Origin: Lycium barbarum
Lineage: Eukaryota > Streptophyta > Magnoliopsida > Solanales > Solanaceae
Assembly (NCBI RefSeq): GCF_019175385.1
Contig: NC_083346.1
Location: forward strand, 55,209,821-55,273,820
DNA length: 64,000 nt
Reading direction: 5' to 3'
Shown here: piece by piece, positions 34,426-48,355 of the stretch
Position numbering within the stretch: position 1 is the stretch's first letter
Layout: each line of letters starts with the position of its first letter
Made by a program: the position numbers and the translations under genes
The notes under the pieces: model-generated
Seen by the model: only the letters and a program-made list of their open reading frames with translations
Databases searched by the model: none
Told to the model about the DNA's origin: nothing

Positions 34426-36915
34426 TGTCACACCCTAAACTCGAGGGGCATGACCGGTACCCGACTTGACTCGCGGAGTACCACTTGGCCATATAATGTA
34501 TATACATATCTTGTCTATTTAGGAATCAAGTGAAGGTACAGTACACATGAAACATAGCAAAGTCCACCTGCATACAGAAAAGTCCTGACATATCATAATT
34601 TATGTACAAGCCGTCAAGGCTGTCACAGAAAGCAACATGTAAACAAAAGGCCAACGAGGCCACCAAGAGCATATAGACATCACACTAGGGTTGACAACGC
34701 CACAGATGACATCTATACCCATGATACATTCTATGTGCCTTTAAGAACATACATACACCTCATGTTGGTCGGGACAGGGGCCCGCCATACCCGTAATGCA
34801 AATATTACATAAATACATACAAAATTTAAGGACCACCTAGTATACACACCTCTACATCGACTCCAGGAAAAGCGGAGCGTAACCATCATCGTGGAATTGA
34901 GACTCATATCACGAAAGTCCTTCTGTCGAGCTATCTGGACCTGCGAGCACGAACGCAGCATGCCACCAATAGGACGTCAGTACAGAATAATGTACTGAGT
35001 ATGTAAGGTAGGAATACATATATATAAAGACAATAAATCAAAGAAAAGTAGAGAAGGATGTAACCTGAAACTCTGGGAACATGTGACATGCATGCATTAG
35101 TTTTGAAACCATATACAAACATACATATATATGTATATACATAAGTCACACAATCATCAAGCCGCTCTTTGGGGCTAATCATCATCATAATATCGTACCT
35201 GGCCTTAGTGGGACTTGGTGTTATTGTACCCAACTACAGTGATGTGCACAATAGGTGCCATATGCGGCCGACTATATCCCGGCTCGGTGTAGTAAAATAG
35301 ATACATATATGTATATAATGCATGATGAACTCGTGGAACATGAACTGAGACCATCGGAGTGATGTAAGGTCGGTAGCCTCCGAATAAGTTATATAACTAA
35401 CAATGTCACATGTGACTCATCTGTAAACTAGAAATCAAGTTTAAACGAATCAAATAACATTTTGAAACATGAAGAGCATGGAGCTTATAAGCATTAGAAT
35501 AGAAGTTTCTTCTTATGGGGACATTCGTTAGCTAGTATCGTTGGATTCGTGCCAAAGAAAAGAAAGAAGAATCTTACATACCCTGTTAGCTTCCTTGTCA
35601 GTCCAACCTCACAATTTTTTTAGTGGTTCAATCTATAATAGTGATAATGTCTCTCATTATGCTAAGGATATACTTGGTATATCATGTATATCAAATGACC
35701 AACTTGTCGTATCATGAATCGGGCAACATCTCCCTTGTTTATACTACTTTCCCAAGTTCACAACACTATGAACAACAATAAACATACTTAATTTACCATA
35801 ATTATCCTGAAACAAATTTCGTACAGCCCACACAATACCAACAATGACAAATATCAATTAACGAAACTAGTACCAAACACGACCAGCAGTAAGCTCGGTT
35901 TGCAACAAATAACCACCCCTTTTCCCCTATCTTCTTCCCTAATTTTAACACAACAACAACAATAACAAATTTATAACAAATTTACATGATTTCTAGCCCT
36001 ATATTCATCACAAGAACCACATCAAACAACCGACACGACAACAACAACAATTTATACGATTCCCCGCTATAAATTCTAAATTTCTCATATCACAATTTAG
36101 CTATGACCTGAACTTAAATATATTTAGGGGAGGAGAATTCATACCTTATATGTCAAGAACTACTCTTCTTCCACCTTACTTCACTTAGAAGAAGTCCGGA
36201 TTCAACAACACGACAAGACGGAACAACGAGATTGAAGTGGTGAGCGAAAATAGTAACAAAATTGGTTAATGTTACTGTGTATATCTATTCATGGAATAAA
36301 ATTGATGTATGTGTATTTATACACTAAAATACGTTGTTGCCTCCTGATTTTCAATTTAAAAAACCACAATTCTTATGCATTCAAAATGATAAGTTTAGTA
36401 CACAAAGATGATTATGTATTTCTCCACTATATGGAATATGGGCCCACTTGTCTTTTTATAACTCTGGACAACTGTTTTGTGCAAAAGATGCCACCAACAA
36501 CTAAATAAAAGTTAGTCACAATATGCTCTTTTCCCATGTAGCACATGGAAGTGTTTTACAACACTTATCCATTAATTAATTAATTAATGCTACTGTCCAT
36601 ATATAACCAATTGTGTGCATAATTAATTTCTTGATCTCAATTCACTTAAATAGTAATTATCTTTAACACACTTTATATGTTCATTATCATGATCATCTGA
36701 TACATCACTAGTCCATAGCATCTTTATGCACATCCCAAAAAATTATTTCCAACCATCGTGGTCCCATTTTTGAGTCGTTTCATTTTAGAACTTCATCGCC
36801 TTATACAACGAGCTCTTTATTTTCATACTTGAATATGACCAAATCCTCCGGGATCGAGTAAGTTTTCTCATGTTGGACGGTTCAATTTTCGAGTTCGAAA
36901 ATACGGGGTATTATA
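34426..36915 (-). repeat. Minus-strand 5' LTR linked to the isolated leader
   Basis: Runs from TGTCACACCC (34426) to CGGGGTATTATA (36915), the decayed complement of the TGTTATATCCCG start, about 2490 bp. The conserved stem-loop TCAGTAC/GTACTGA is at 34977-34998, GGTATGTAAG near 35580 and AAG/GTATGAATTC near 36145. No gene. Confidence 0.65.
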
Positions 36916-37083
36916 ATTTGGACCGTATTTCATTCAAATAAATGTCGAAAGTTGACGAAACTTATTTTCTTCAATTTGTTTAACTTCTAATACTTATGAT
37001 ATATCCGTACTATTATTCTAACACCTATAAGCTTGGGGATAACCTCATTTTCCGCTACTTATGTCGTCTAACAGGATGCAACA
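36916..37083 (-). repeat. Short LTR U3 fragment, E4 LTR family
   Basis: GACGAAACTTATTTTCTTC and neighbouring text match the U3 tip of 30842-33096. It is a remnant between two larger LTR pieces. Confidence 0.45.
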
Positions 37084-38777
37084 ATCATCGAGCCGCTTGT
37101 TGGGCCTAACATCATCATAACGTACCCAACTGCAGTAGTGTGCACAATAGGTGCCGTACCCGGCCGACTATAGAGCGGCTCGGTCTCATGACAAAGATAT
37201 ATATATATATATATATATACCTATACATATACACATATAAAGCATGATAGATTCCTGGAATAACATTCTGAACCGTTCAGAGGGACGTAAGATCGGTAAA
37301 CCTCTGAACATTTTATGTGAGCTAACTAGTCAAAATATGATGTCATAAGAGGCAGAAAATACCATCTACATACAATTCATTAGGAATCAAATATCAATGT
37401 AGCACGGATCAAATATACATCATGGAAGACAATGAACATGAGCTTCTAAACTACTAAGAGTAGAGTCGTTTATGAATATCGTTCATTTACGTTTCGTTCG
37501 TTCAGAATCATGCCAAAAGAAAGAAAGACGGTGCCTTAACATATCTAATATCGAACCACGATGTATCAAATCGTAACAAGACTTATTCATGCTTAAGTCT
37601 ACAACCAACAGTGAGGGTACTAACATTAATTACGAGTAGTTCAAAAATTCCCTATCGAGAGGCAAGCTCGTTGTATATAAAATCGAAAAGCATATCCCCC
37701 GTTTTCCTTACTTTCTCAATTCTGTAAAAACTATAACAACACATACAACCTTCAACTATATACTTGCAGTACCACAACAAACCCAACAGGCAAACAACAC
37801 AAATCAATCTACACAACAATAAGTGCACAACTGTCACCAACGAAAGTACTATTTATCACGACGAGCGGCAAGCTCAGATTTGAACCAAAACCAACTCTTC
37901 TCATCTCTCCCATACTTACAACACCATCAAAAGGTCCAGCATCAAAAGTTAACAATAACATAAACAACTTCAAGGTGTTATATGACCACTTCTCCTTTTA
38001 GATTATAACACCATCTTCATAACCCACGCAAATACAAGCATTAAAAAAAATCATAATATAACCAAGATATTTTACATAATTTCCGGCCATTAGAAGTCAT
38101 ATATATCACACCAAAGCATTCCAACAAAATACAACAACATCTTATGCTATGCCAAGTACTATCTTGCCGATTCTTCACCAAAAAAACTTAACCAACACCT
38201 AGATAAGCTTAATCACAAGAAATAGGGTGTTATAATTACCTTAAATAGTTAGAAAAACCTAGAACCAAATATTCCCTTAGCTTACAATCACCCTCAAAGC
38301 CATCACAACACCATGGAAACAATGTTCTTCACTTAAACTAGCTTTTGAGGTTGAGTTTAGGTAAAACCACCTTGGATTCACTTTGGAACCTTGGAGAATT
38401 GTTAAGGAGGTGTTGGGAGAGTGTAGGGACAGAGCGTGGTCTAAAATGACCAAAAATGAGCCTTCCATCCACTTTAAAACGTTCTATGGTCTGCCACCGC
38501 CTAAGTGGGTCCTAAAATGGGCTGTCTGCGCAGTCTTACGAAAACGTAAATATCTCTCTACTCCTACGTTACATTGATGAACGGTTTAATGAGTTGGAAA
38601 CTACACTGGTAGACCTTCAATTTGGTGGGTAGATCACCCCGTAAATCGAAGTATATATTTGTAAAGGTTGTTAACACTTCTTTTTACCCATCATTATCTT
38701 TGTAAAGTCCCTTAAACTCTCCGGCTCATATTGATTCACTTAAGATGAATTCAAACATGAAAGTATGGGGTGTAACA
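37084..38777 (-). repeat. Partial 3' LTR of old element E6
   Basis: Its start repeats the middle of 34426-36915 (CCGCTTGTTGGGCC..., compare 35160). Its U3 end is TGTTACACCCC on the minus strand at 38777, directly joined to a purine tract, so this was a 3' LTR. A (TA)n run is at 37197-37219. Confidence 0.6.
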
Positions 38778-39196
38778 TCCTTCCCTCTTAGGAACATTCA
38801 TCCTTGAATGTCGGGACATATCATGGTATAATCAACTCTCAGTGAATCATGGAACATTTGGACAAAGTCTTTCCTTATCAATTTCCTCTCGCTAGATTAT
38901 ATAATACAACATATTATTCTCTTAAGTTTCGCATTAATACCAATCATCAGTCATAATCGCTTAGTCACGATCTTACCTTGTACATAAGTACTTCCTCATC
39001 TGGTCATGCCATTCTTTGACCTTAGGTGTCACCAACGTATGGAACGAGAGATTTGTATAATATTCTTGTGACATACCGAGGTATACACATTTCACATGGA
39101 AACTTTGAATTGAGTAAATGAGTTCTCCTTCAGCTTCCTTTGAAGTCATCTTTCACATTCTCGTTCCTTAACGCTATTTAACCTCTTTCTTGTACT
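38778..39196 (-). other. E6 3' internal end with polypurine tract and pre-PPT hairpin
   Basis: The minus strand reads CCTAAGAGGGAAGGA next to the LTR (38778-38792), preceded by ACATTCA/TGAATGT with loop AGGA (about 38792-38811). The rest is non-coding. E5 interrupts it at 39197. Confidence 0.65.
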
Positions 39197-41280
39197 TGTC
39201 ATGCCCCGAACCATGGCCTAGACAAAAAATGGCACTTGGTGCCTTACTATATGTGACCGAGAAAACCACATGGCTCGCTGAATCATCATGAGGCATACAT
39301 GAGCGTAATATGGCATAAACATGATGAGCCTAAACATGGGATATCATAAATACCAAATAAAATACTTGTTTTAAGAAAACATGAATATGGATCGTCATAG
39401 ATAATGAGCCAAAGATGGCTATACGACTCTAAACATCTGAGATAGAGTAACTGTCTAGTCTATGAAACCTCTAACATGAATCTGAACTACTAGACGCCAC
39501 TGCTGGGACAAGGCCCCCAGCATACCTTAAATGCATAACTAACAAAAAGTAAATAATGACTAAACCTCGAAGAAGATAGGGCTCAACCAAACCTGATACG
39601 TGGGTGGTCCTATGGAGTAGATCCGTCGTCCTGTGTATCTGTACCTGCATCGTGAAATGCAGGCCCAGGGGCCATAGAAAGGGGACGTTAGCACATTGAA
39701 TGAACTGGCATGTAAAGCAACTAAATGAAATAAACATGGCACATGAAACAACATGATGAAAGCTGAAACTGAAACTAAAACCTGGTCATGAACATGTGTA
39801 TCTGACATGGACATAAATACATATATGACATGGGTAAAAACATCTTTAAGCTGGGAGAGCATTAATATAACCGGCATGTAGCGACCACGTTAACATGTGG
39901 CATCTAATCTCTACCCGACCAGCTAAGCCATTATGTACCTTGCCGGGGTACAAGACGTGAATATGACATGAATGGATCCAAATCCCTCAATGGGGAGTAT
40001 AGGAAGGAATCATCCTACTGGGCAGAGCGATCTTTATGCTACGTTGGCATATGTTGTTTTAGGTATAAAAACCTTCTCGGTAATCTGTGCAACTCCGAAA
40101 TTACATGAACATGATATAGCTGCCTAAGAAGCCCATGAATTTGATAAAACATGACTTGTATTAAACATGAGTATCTTGTATCATGGCATGGATATAAGAA
40201 TATAATATAATTTCATGAAAACTTATAGACATGTAGGATATTCATGAAAATAAGCATTACATATAATAACGTGCACGTAGGAACCCATGGAATGCAAAGT
40301 ATGGGTTTTCATGGATTACGGACAGATTCTCAATAGCCAAAAAGGGACTATTAAGAATACAATAACAAAGTAATCATACAATTATAGTATATCATGGTAC
40401 ATGTACTTAGGGTTATCATGAACATGGCTAAAATACTAGTTTGGTATAGCTTGTATGATCATGGAAGAACGTGGAGTGGGGAATAACAAGATTTTCGCAC
40501 ACGTGGATAGAAATTCTACATACCTGGTAATGCTCCAAAACTTGAATTAAAAACTTGAACTTTGAAGAAAATTTCCAAAATCTTGAATCTTTAACCTTGA
40601 GATGGGTTTTTCTGAAAATCCTAGGTTAGGAATAATGATTTCTTGTTTAGATTACAACGATATTTATTAGAATAGACTTGGAATGATTAGAATAGGCTTA
40701 CCTTGGTGTTCTTGATGATGGGAGAGGGTAGGAGGTCATTCTAGGGCCTGAAGGAAGGAAAAATAATTATTTGGATTGATATGGATGAATATATATTGTT
40801 CTGGAACATTAAATTTTATGCCCAACAAAATACTGGCCGTATTTTGAAAGAACGGCTGTATTTCAATCCGTATTTTGTTTGTACTGCTCTGTGACTCTTC
40901 AGTAAAATATCCATAAATCTTTGCACAGATGTCGATTTGACCCCATAATATACGGTTAGAAAGGTATTTCAAAGCTCTACAACTTTTATCAAGGACGTTT
41001 TCCCCAATTCCAGGCACAATTGTTAAATACGGGCCGTATTTCAAAATATGGTCTGTATTTAACAATGTATATCCCCCAAGCCAAATTCCATAATGCTCAG
41101 CGATTTAGATGGCAAATTATGATTTGAAATACGGGCCATAAACTGAAATACGACCCATATTCTGGGGCGTAAATCACCATCTTACAACTGAAGAGAAATT
41201 TTCAATTTCCACGTTCTCTATCTAGTTTTCTAAGTCTAGAATCATGGTCAAAGCTTATGTTAAAGGTACAGGATGTTACA
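39197..41280 (-). repeat. E5 3' LTR
   Basis: Plus-strand ends TGTCATGCCCCG and GGATGTTACA. TACGGGCCGTA-type inverted repeats lie at 40832-40872 and 41025-41065, and donor-like AAG/GTAAG near 40700. CATG words are very frequent. No gene. Confidence 0.9.
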
Positions 41281-41330
41281 ATATCTCCCATTTGCGATCA
41301 TTCGTCCTTGAATGATGGGTCGTGGTAATG
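41281..41330 (-). other. E5 polypurine tract and covarying pre-PPT hairpin
   Basis: ATCATTC/GAATGAT stem at 41297-41316 beside the purine tract (41281-41295, complement of ATATCTCCCATTTGC). One A-T pair of the other copies is T-A here. Confidence 0.65.
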
Positions 41331-43440
41331 TTTAGGACTGGTCATGGCTTGAATACATGAACGTGAAAGAAACATGACATAAAACATAAGAGCTTGACAT
41401 GGTTACGTAGGAACGGGTTCATGGATCATGAGAACTGAATACATGATTACATAGAAACATGTACACGGGAACATGAAGCTGAGTAGTACATACATGAATG
41501 AGAATCGTGAAACATTTGTCCTCGATTTGTGACTAGTGGTTAAGAATCGCTACCAACTCTGGAATCTACAAAATTTATGGCAGGACTTCCTTCATAATTC
41601 AGACCCTCACGACATTCTCAAATGCCTGCCAGCTAACTAAAGTACCGACACACATCTCATAGGGTATCTTAATACGCATGATTTGACATAACATGATTAC
41701 TGAATCTTGAATGTGGCTAACGTGAATACTGAGTTGGCCTGAACTCACAGATATGGGATGAATGACTACATGATTACTATACATGGGATTTGGAAGAGAA
41801 TCCGTAGACACGAATGACATGAGTACTAGAAATAGGCACGAACATAACATGATTACCTGGGCGTGAGGCGCATGACGTGGGGCATAAATACATGAAGACT
41901 GGCTGACATGAATACATGAGTGCGAAACTGTCATGAGATACGAATACGTGTAAACATGGATATCATAACATGGGATCTGAATGTCGAAAACGTGATTGTC
42001 ACAACATGAGGGTTAAATACTAAGTATGGGTAGGATTTGGATACTTAGAAACTTGATCATAGACGTTCGTATGTTACCACGGTAATATGAGCTAGGAGTA
42101 TGACTTAGGCTTTTAGTGTAAGCGCAACTCGGTGTGAATGCGACATTTTTGAGTCATACAACAAGAATATGATCCTAACATAGGTATTCATAAAGCTCTA
42201 GCATAGGCATCACATGAATATGTCGAACCTGAGTAGAATACTCCTGAGATAAACACCATAGGGTGCAGGAAAGGAACTCTTGTTTTCTCTGAAACATAGA
42301 TAGGAATACCTTGGCATACCTTGCTTATTATTGTGAGCGGATCATAAAGGATTGAGAGAAAAGGAATTGTAGGTACTAATCACGTGAGATACTTCGCTTT
42401 AGAGCACAGACCTGACATGGTGCATTGAACATGGAGAACGTAATGTGGATCATGCGTACATGGGAACATGATTCATATGGCATGAAACGTGAATAGCATG
42501 TAATGGGGCATGGGACCATGAGCAACCTGACATTTACATGAGTATATCATAGATGCATATCGTGGCGTCTGGACTTGATTCATGAGTATTGAGCTAATAA
42601 TAAGGCATAAGTGTGACTTGCGTGGAGTACAATTGTAGGCTCACTCTTGGGTACTCAGAGACGTAAGGCCTGGATAAAGTATTACCTTTAGAACTTGGAT
42701 ATACTAAAATGATGGGACATGGTTTAACATAGTTTACTCTTATCAATGTGGGTCAACACCCTCGTTAAAATGAGGATCATGAAGGAAGGGATCATAAGCA
42801 TGAATACTTCACTCATCAAACACCTAATACATGAGTAGAAAGTCACTTTGAACATACAAATGGCATACATACTTCAAAAAAAGATAAGGGCATCCGTTGT
42901 GCCAAGCTACGAGATGGTTTAAAACATTATCCAGAGAAACATAAGCACAAATTACATAGAATTATGGGTAGGACATCCATCTTGATTCACCTTCATCATT
43001 ATCTAAGAGCATCATTGTTACGATAAAACTATAAGTGGGATGCATAAAGAAATGGATTAGGGCACGAGTACGTGATAACATGGATAACATAATCATAGGG
43101 GTCAAGATAATCATCAGATTTGAAAAGAACTTAGATTCTAGAACATGGACATGAGTATAAAAGCAGGTTAGATACGTGAGACATGGGTACGGTTTTTTTT
43201 TTTTTTTGGTTAGCTCTTACACATAAGCACAACCTGATGTGCAAAACATGAAAGAACATTTCTTTTGCATGGATTACTATCATTAGGGAGTCTTGGTTCT
43301 TGAATCATAAGCATGGAGTGTAAGACGCTAACTTGGCCATGAAATAGCACGGAGGCATGAGTAGAGTACGTCTGGGCATAAGTACCACATGGTACAAGAA
43401 TTACTTCAGAATTGGAAACTTAAGGTTACTCCAAACTTTT
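41331..43440. repeat. CATG-rich low-complexity region in E5
   Basis: About 2.1 kb of irregular ACATGAATACATGAG-like sequence with no fixed period and no open frame of note. A T-run lies at 43195-43207. Confidence 0.6.
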
Positions 43441-44175
43441 CTTTCTCGACACTTATAGATATAAGGAACACATGATATACCTAGGTGCCTTATCGTACCA
43501 TCTCCCCCTTTAGTTCAAAAGCCAATGTTCTAAGCATGTGGATCCTTTAAGTTTAGAAATAAGCCGCCATCTGATCATTCTTCTGATTCTGCCTCTAAGA
43601 CTATCGCCATGAGACTTATCTTTTTATTCCCTTACCTACCTCCTCTATTATCCATCAAAATAATCCTCTTAATAAAATTCACTAATATCACACCCTCTAA
43701 TGCTGCAAAAAAAAACTTAATCACCTAACCTTAGAAGGAACTGTCACATCTTTTCATCTTATAGTAGTATCTATTCCTTACAGTAACTTACTAACATGGT
43801 ATTTTCTGGTTTTAACCTAAATAAAATTAGAAAATTTTAACATATTCCCGGGAATTCAATAGCACATGCTTTTGATTTTCATGTCGTACACCCTCTCTTT
43901 TATTTATGTAGATGGGCCATACAAACATATCTTTATTTGGCAATATCGAAACATTTTAGAACCATGAATGACTCGCCCATGGACTATTTCCTATCCATAA
44001 CTGTGATAATCAATATGCTCTCCAGAGGCTAAAATATATCATGCTACCCCGTGGGGGCTTACGTAAGAGCTACCATCATCATATCTGTGGCTACGTCTGA
44101 AGATGCCCCTGGGTCCTGACGTCCTGCTAGAGTATATACGATGCTTCAATATCTACCTCTAGCATTCTAGTTTTC

Positions 44176-44538
44176 TCAAAGACAATCCTTAAGATGACGA
44201 CTCTGTTGACCGCATCCGAAGCAACCATCCAAGCCCGAACGACACACTCCTAGGTACCTCTTTCCACACTTATTGCATGTAGGGTGTTTAGAACTTCGGT
44301 GGCCCACATTAGTTTGTGGCTGTGAGTTCACGGCCCTGATAGCCCGATTGTTTTGATTAATCTTGAACCTTGGGACAGGTGTATTCACCGTAGAAAGAGC
44401 AGGTGCTGACAATCCATTGTTTAAGAACTGCTTATTTCCGCCTTCACGAGATTTCCCACGGTTAAAGTTACCTATAGACTTAGCTCTCTTGCTAAATTCC
44501 CTGTCTCCCTCCTTTTGTAGCTTCTGCTCTTTTTGCAT
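44176..44538 (-). pseudogene. E5 Gag C-terminal remnant
   Basis: An open minus-strand frame of 120 codons: a Lys/Glu/Gln-rich start (QKEQKLQKEGDREFSKRAK), an Asn/Ser-rich middle, then CNKCGKRYLGVC and CFGCGQQSRHLKDC. The last motif resembles a CX2CX4HX4C knuckle, but the His position is Arg with a His one place later. The layout equals the Gag tail of E1 and E7 (RCSECGK..., CYSC...). The rest of Gag and all Pol are absent or unrecognisable (43441-44175 shows nothing clear). Confidence 0.75.
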
Positions 44539-44780
44539 TTTGTGCTTATTACCTTTGGCACCCTGCCCAGCTGACGGGAAATCTCTCTAAACACGGCTCC
44601 TCCATCCCCAACCATAGCACAGGTAGCAGCCCTTAGGCTCGTAGATTACATTCTCCTAGGAGACACTTTCTGAAATACATAATTCGCACGAGTTAGAAGG
44701 ATTCTTGAAGGTACTCTCTAACTGCATGATCTAGAGTATGAAAGAAGTGAGACAATCCTGGATGTCTTGGTGGCCAACTG

Positions 44781-44813
44781 CTTATACGTGTTGGCGCCAC
44801 ACACATATAAAAG
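44781..44813 (-). other. E5 leader hairpin with GGCGCC loop
   Basis: TTATAT/GTATAA and GTGT/ACAC stems enclose a loop containing TGGCGCCA (44792-44799), again self-complementary but different from the other elements. Confidence 0.65.
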
Positions 44814-44864
44814 TAACCCCACTGGACACGGTTTTATAGACTCCCTAAGACACTTGAACCTAAG

Positions 44865-44876
44865 GCTCTGATACCA
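44865..44876 (-). other. E5 primer-binding site
   Basis: Complement of TGGTATCAGAGC, perfect, five bases from the LTR. Confidence 0.9.
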
Positions 44877-44881
44877 AGCTT

Positions 44882-46966
44882 TTTCACGCCTCGAACCATG
44901 GCCTAGACGAAACACGGCACTCGGTGCCTTACAGTATGTGACCGAGCGAACCACATGGCTCGCTGAATCATCATGAGGCATACATGAGCGGAATGTGGCA
45001 TAAACATGATGAGCCTAAATATGGGATATCATAAATATCAAATAAAATACTTGTTTTAAGAAAACATGAATATGGATCGTCATAGATAATGAGCCAAAGA
45101 TGGCTATACGACTCTAAACATCTAACATAGCATAACTGTCTAGTCTATAAAACCTCTAACATAAGTTTTAACCGCTTAACGTAACTGCTGGGACAAGGCC
45201 CCAGCATACCTGAAATGCATAACTAACATAAAGTAAATAATGACTAAACCCCGAAGAAGATGGAGCTCACCAAAAGCTGATACGTGGGTGGTCCTACGGA
45301 GTAGATCCGTCATCCTGTGTATTTGTACCTGCATCGTGAAATGCAAGACCCCGGGCAATAGAAAGGGGATGTCAGCATATTGAATGTACTGGTATGTAAA
45401 GCAACTAAATGAAATCAACATGGCACATGAAATAACATGATGAGAGCTGAAACTGAATCTGAGACATTTTCATGAACATCTGTATCTGACATGGACATAA
45501 ATACATATGTAACATGGGTAAAAACATTTTTAAGTTGGGAGAGCATTAATATAATCGACATGTAACCACCACGTTAAGATGTGATGTCTGATCTCTGCCC
45601 GACCAGCTAAGTCGTCCTGTACCTTGCCGGGCTACAAGACGTGAACATGACATGAATGGATACAAATCCCTCAATGGAGAATATATGAAGGAATTGTCCT
45701 ACTGGGTGGAGCGATCCTTATACTACGTTGGCATACATAGTTTCAGGTATAAAAACCTTCTCGGTAATCTGTGCAATTCCCAAATTACATGAACATGATA
45801 TAGTTGGCTAAGAAGACCACGAATTTGATAGAACATGACTTGTGTTAAACATGAGTATCTTGTATCATAGCATGGATATAATAATATAATATAATTGCAT
45901 GAAAACTTGTAGTCAGGTAGGATATTCATGAAAATAAGCATTACATTTAATAGCTTGCATGTAGGAACCCATGGAATGCAAAGTATGGGTTTTCATGGAT
46001 TACAGACAAATTCTCAATAACCAAAAAGGGACTATTAAGAATACAATAACGAAGTAATCAAACAATTATAGTATGTCATGGTACATGTACTTAGGGTTAT
46101 CATGAATATGGCTAAAACCCTAGTTTTGGTGTAACTTGTATGATCATGGAAGAACGTGGCGTGAGGAAGAACAAAGATGTTCCCACACGTGGATAAAAAA
46201 TCTACATACTTGGTAATGCTCCAAAACTTGAATTAAAGACTTGAACTTTGAAGAAGATTTCAAAAATCTTGAATCTTGAACCTTGAGATGGGTTTTCTGG
46301 AAAACCCTAGGTTAGGAATGATGATTTCTTGTTTAGATTACAAGGATATATATTAGAATTGACTTGGAATGATTAGAATAGGCTCACCTTGGCATTCTTG
46401 ATGATGGGAGAGGGTAGGAGGTCGTTCTAGGGCTTGAAGGAATGAAAAATAATGGTTTGGACTGATATGGACGAATATATACTGTTCTTAAACATTAAAT
46501 TTGACGCCCAACAAAATACTGGCCGTATTTTGAAAGACGGGCCGTATTTCAGTTCGTATTTTATTTGGACTACTCTGCGACTCTTCCGCAAAATAGCCAT
46601 AACTCTTTGCACAGATTTTCGTTTGACCCCCATAATATACTGTTAGAAAGGTATTTCATAGCTCTACAACTTTTATCAAGGAAGTTTTCCCAAGTTCTAA
46701 TCACAATTGTTAAATACTGGTTGTATTTTAAAATACGATCTGTATTTGACAATGTATATCCCCCAAGCCAAATTCCAGAATGCTCAGTGATTTAGATGAC
46801 AAATTATGATTTGAAATATGGGCCATAAATTGAAATACAGCCCATTTTCTGGGCGAAAATCACTATCGAACAACTGAAGAGAAATTTTTAATTCCCACAT
46901 TCTCTATCTGGTTTTCTAAGTCTAGAATCATGGTCAAAGCTGAAGTTAAAGGTACGGGGTGTTACA
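44882..46966 (-). repeat. E5 5' LTR
   Basis: Matches 39197-41280. The base that should make the terminal CA is mutated (plus strand TTTCACGCC against TGTCATGCC). TACGG-type inverted repeats at 46525-46560 and 46705-46755. Confidence 0.88.
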
Positions 46967-48034
46967 TACATCATCAATTGGCACTACCTGCGGGGGATTT
47001 CTAATGCATTCCTTCAACATAAAAACACGGATGCTTGTGCAAATGTTTTAATCTGATTGAAGCTCCTACTCACAAGCCAATTGGCCAAATCTCCTCTGTA
47101 TTGCTTTACATATCTTGGTTAACTTATCCTACCATGTCGTTACATTCTTCATGGCCGAGGTTTCTTAGAAAACCTGTTCATTATCTTGAAATTTTCTTAA
47201 TCCTTATCGTTGGGTATCTGAAGATAATTTTTGACATTTCTCGGTAAAAAACCCTGAACACGGTTGACTTTTCTACAGGCTGATACACTTAATCAGGTGC
47301 GAACAATTTTGCCCTCAATATCTTGTGGGATATCTATATTTCTTTCCGTAACATGCTTCATAAGGACTATCCCGTCAAGCTTAAGTATTCTCATGACCCT
47401 CACTATGATAATTATACGAATTCAATAGTCGGTGATTGATTATTCCATCCTTCCATAAAATTTGGCATCTTAGCTTGTAACACATCTTTGAGCATCTGAA
47501 TTGTCCGCTTCACTTGTGCTAGAATTATCTTATGTACCCAAGTTTCTTTGAGAGGACTTTCAGAAGTTATTTGTAACTAAGCACCTGTATTAGCCGTAAC
47601 AGAGGCGGAAGCATTATGTTTCTAAGCTACCTCCTACACCCTTCCATTTTACATAACCTTTGGTAGCCTATCCGGTAAAAGTAAACTGGTTTTTGTCAAA
47701 CTAACCACAGTCATCCATGTGGAATCGAACTTGTTATATCTGTAATGAATCTTATGCCAATCGCTTCTCATTTCCATATTGGGTTACTTTATTTTGTGTC
47801 AACTCATTGGGTTCCTGATGTTCTATTTTGTATGGTTAGCATTCATTACAATATTGATTCTGCCCTTTTTATTCTAGTTCTTAGCCATCTTATATGAAAC
47901 ATGTAAACCATTATGGTTCTCCATTCCTCCTTCTTTTCCTCACTGCCACTAGTTGTTAACGGTTTGTTATTTAGGATTATTCTGATACTCCTTATTTGCA
48001 ACTCTGATCTAATTCCCACACATTCTGAATCCCT

Positions 48035-48037
<3 letters not shown>

Positions 48038-48089
<52 letters not shown>
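48038..48089. repeat. (TA)26 microsatellite
   Basis: Uninterrupted TA dinucleotides. Confidence 0.98.
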
Positions 48090-48090
<1 letters not shown>

Positions 48091-48355
48091 GTATTCCCTC
48101 ATTGTTAATTCCCGTCCTTGTGTCATCCTACAAGGTAAACATTAAATTCTAAACATATTCCCTTGTCGGTTGTACTGATAACCTAAAAGAAGCTGGCGTT
48201 ATTAAACAATTCATATATATATTTACACGTATTCTCTCATTCTTAATTCCCGTCCTCGTGTCATCCTACATGGTAAACGATAAATTCTGAACGTATTCCC
48301 TTATCGGTTGTACTCATAACCTAAAAGAAGCTAGAGTTATTAAACAATTCACCTT
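48091..48355. repeat. 138-bp tandem duplication
   Basis: GTATTCCCTCATTG...AACAATTCA starts at 48091 and again, with a few differences, at 48229. The first copy abuts the TA microsatellite. Confidence 0.85.

Larger units (their letters stand above)
39197..46966 (-). mobile_element. E5: non-autonomous LTR element with CATG-rich internal region
   Basis: LTRs at 39197-41280 (2084 bp) and 44882-46966 (2085 bp) match along their length with several percent divergence (about 8% in the segment I aligned), so E5 is older than E2 and E3. The minus strand order is 5' LTR, PBS, leader, Gag zinc-knuckle remnant, then about 2.8 kb without domains, purine tract, 3' LTR. No target-site duplication is evident (GTACT left, TACAT right). 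Confidence 0.88.
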
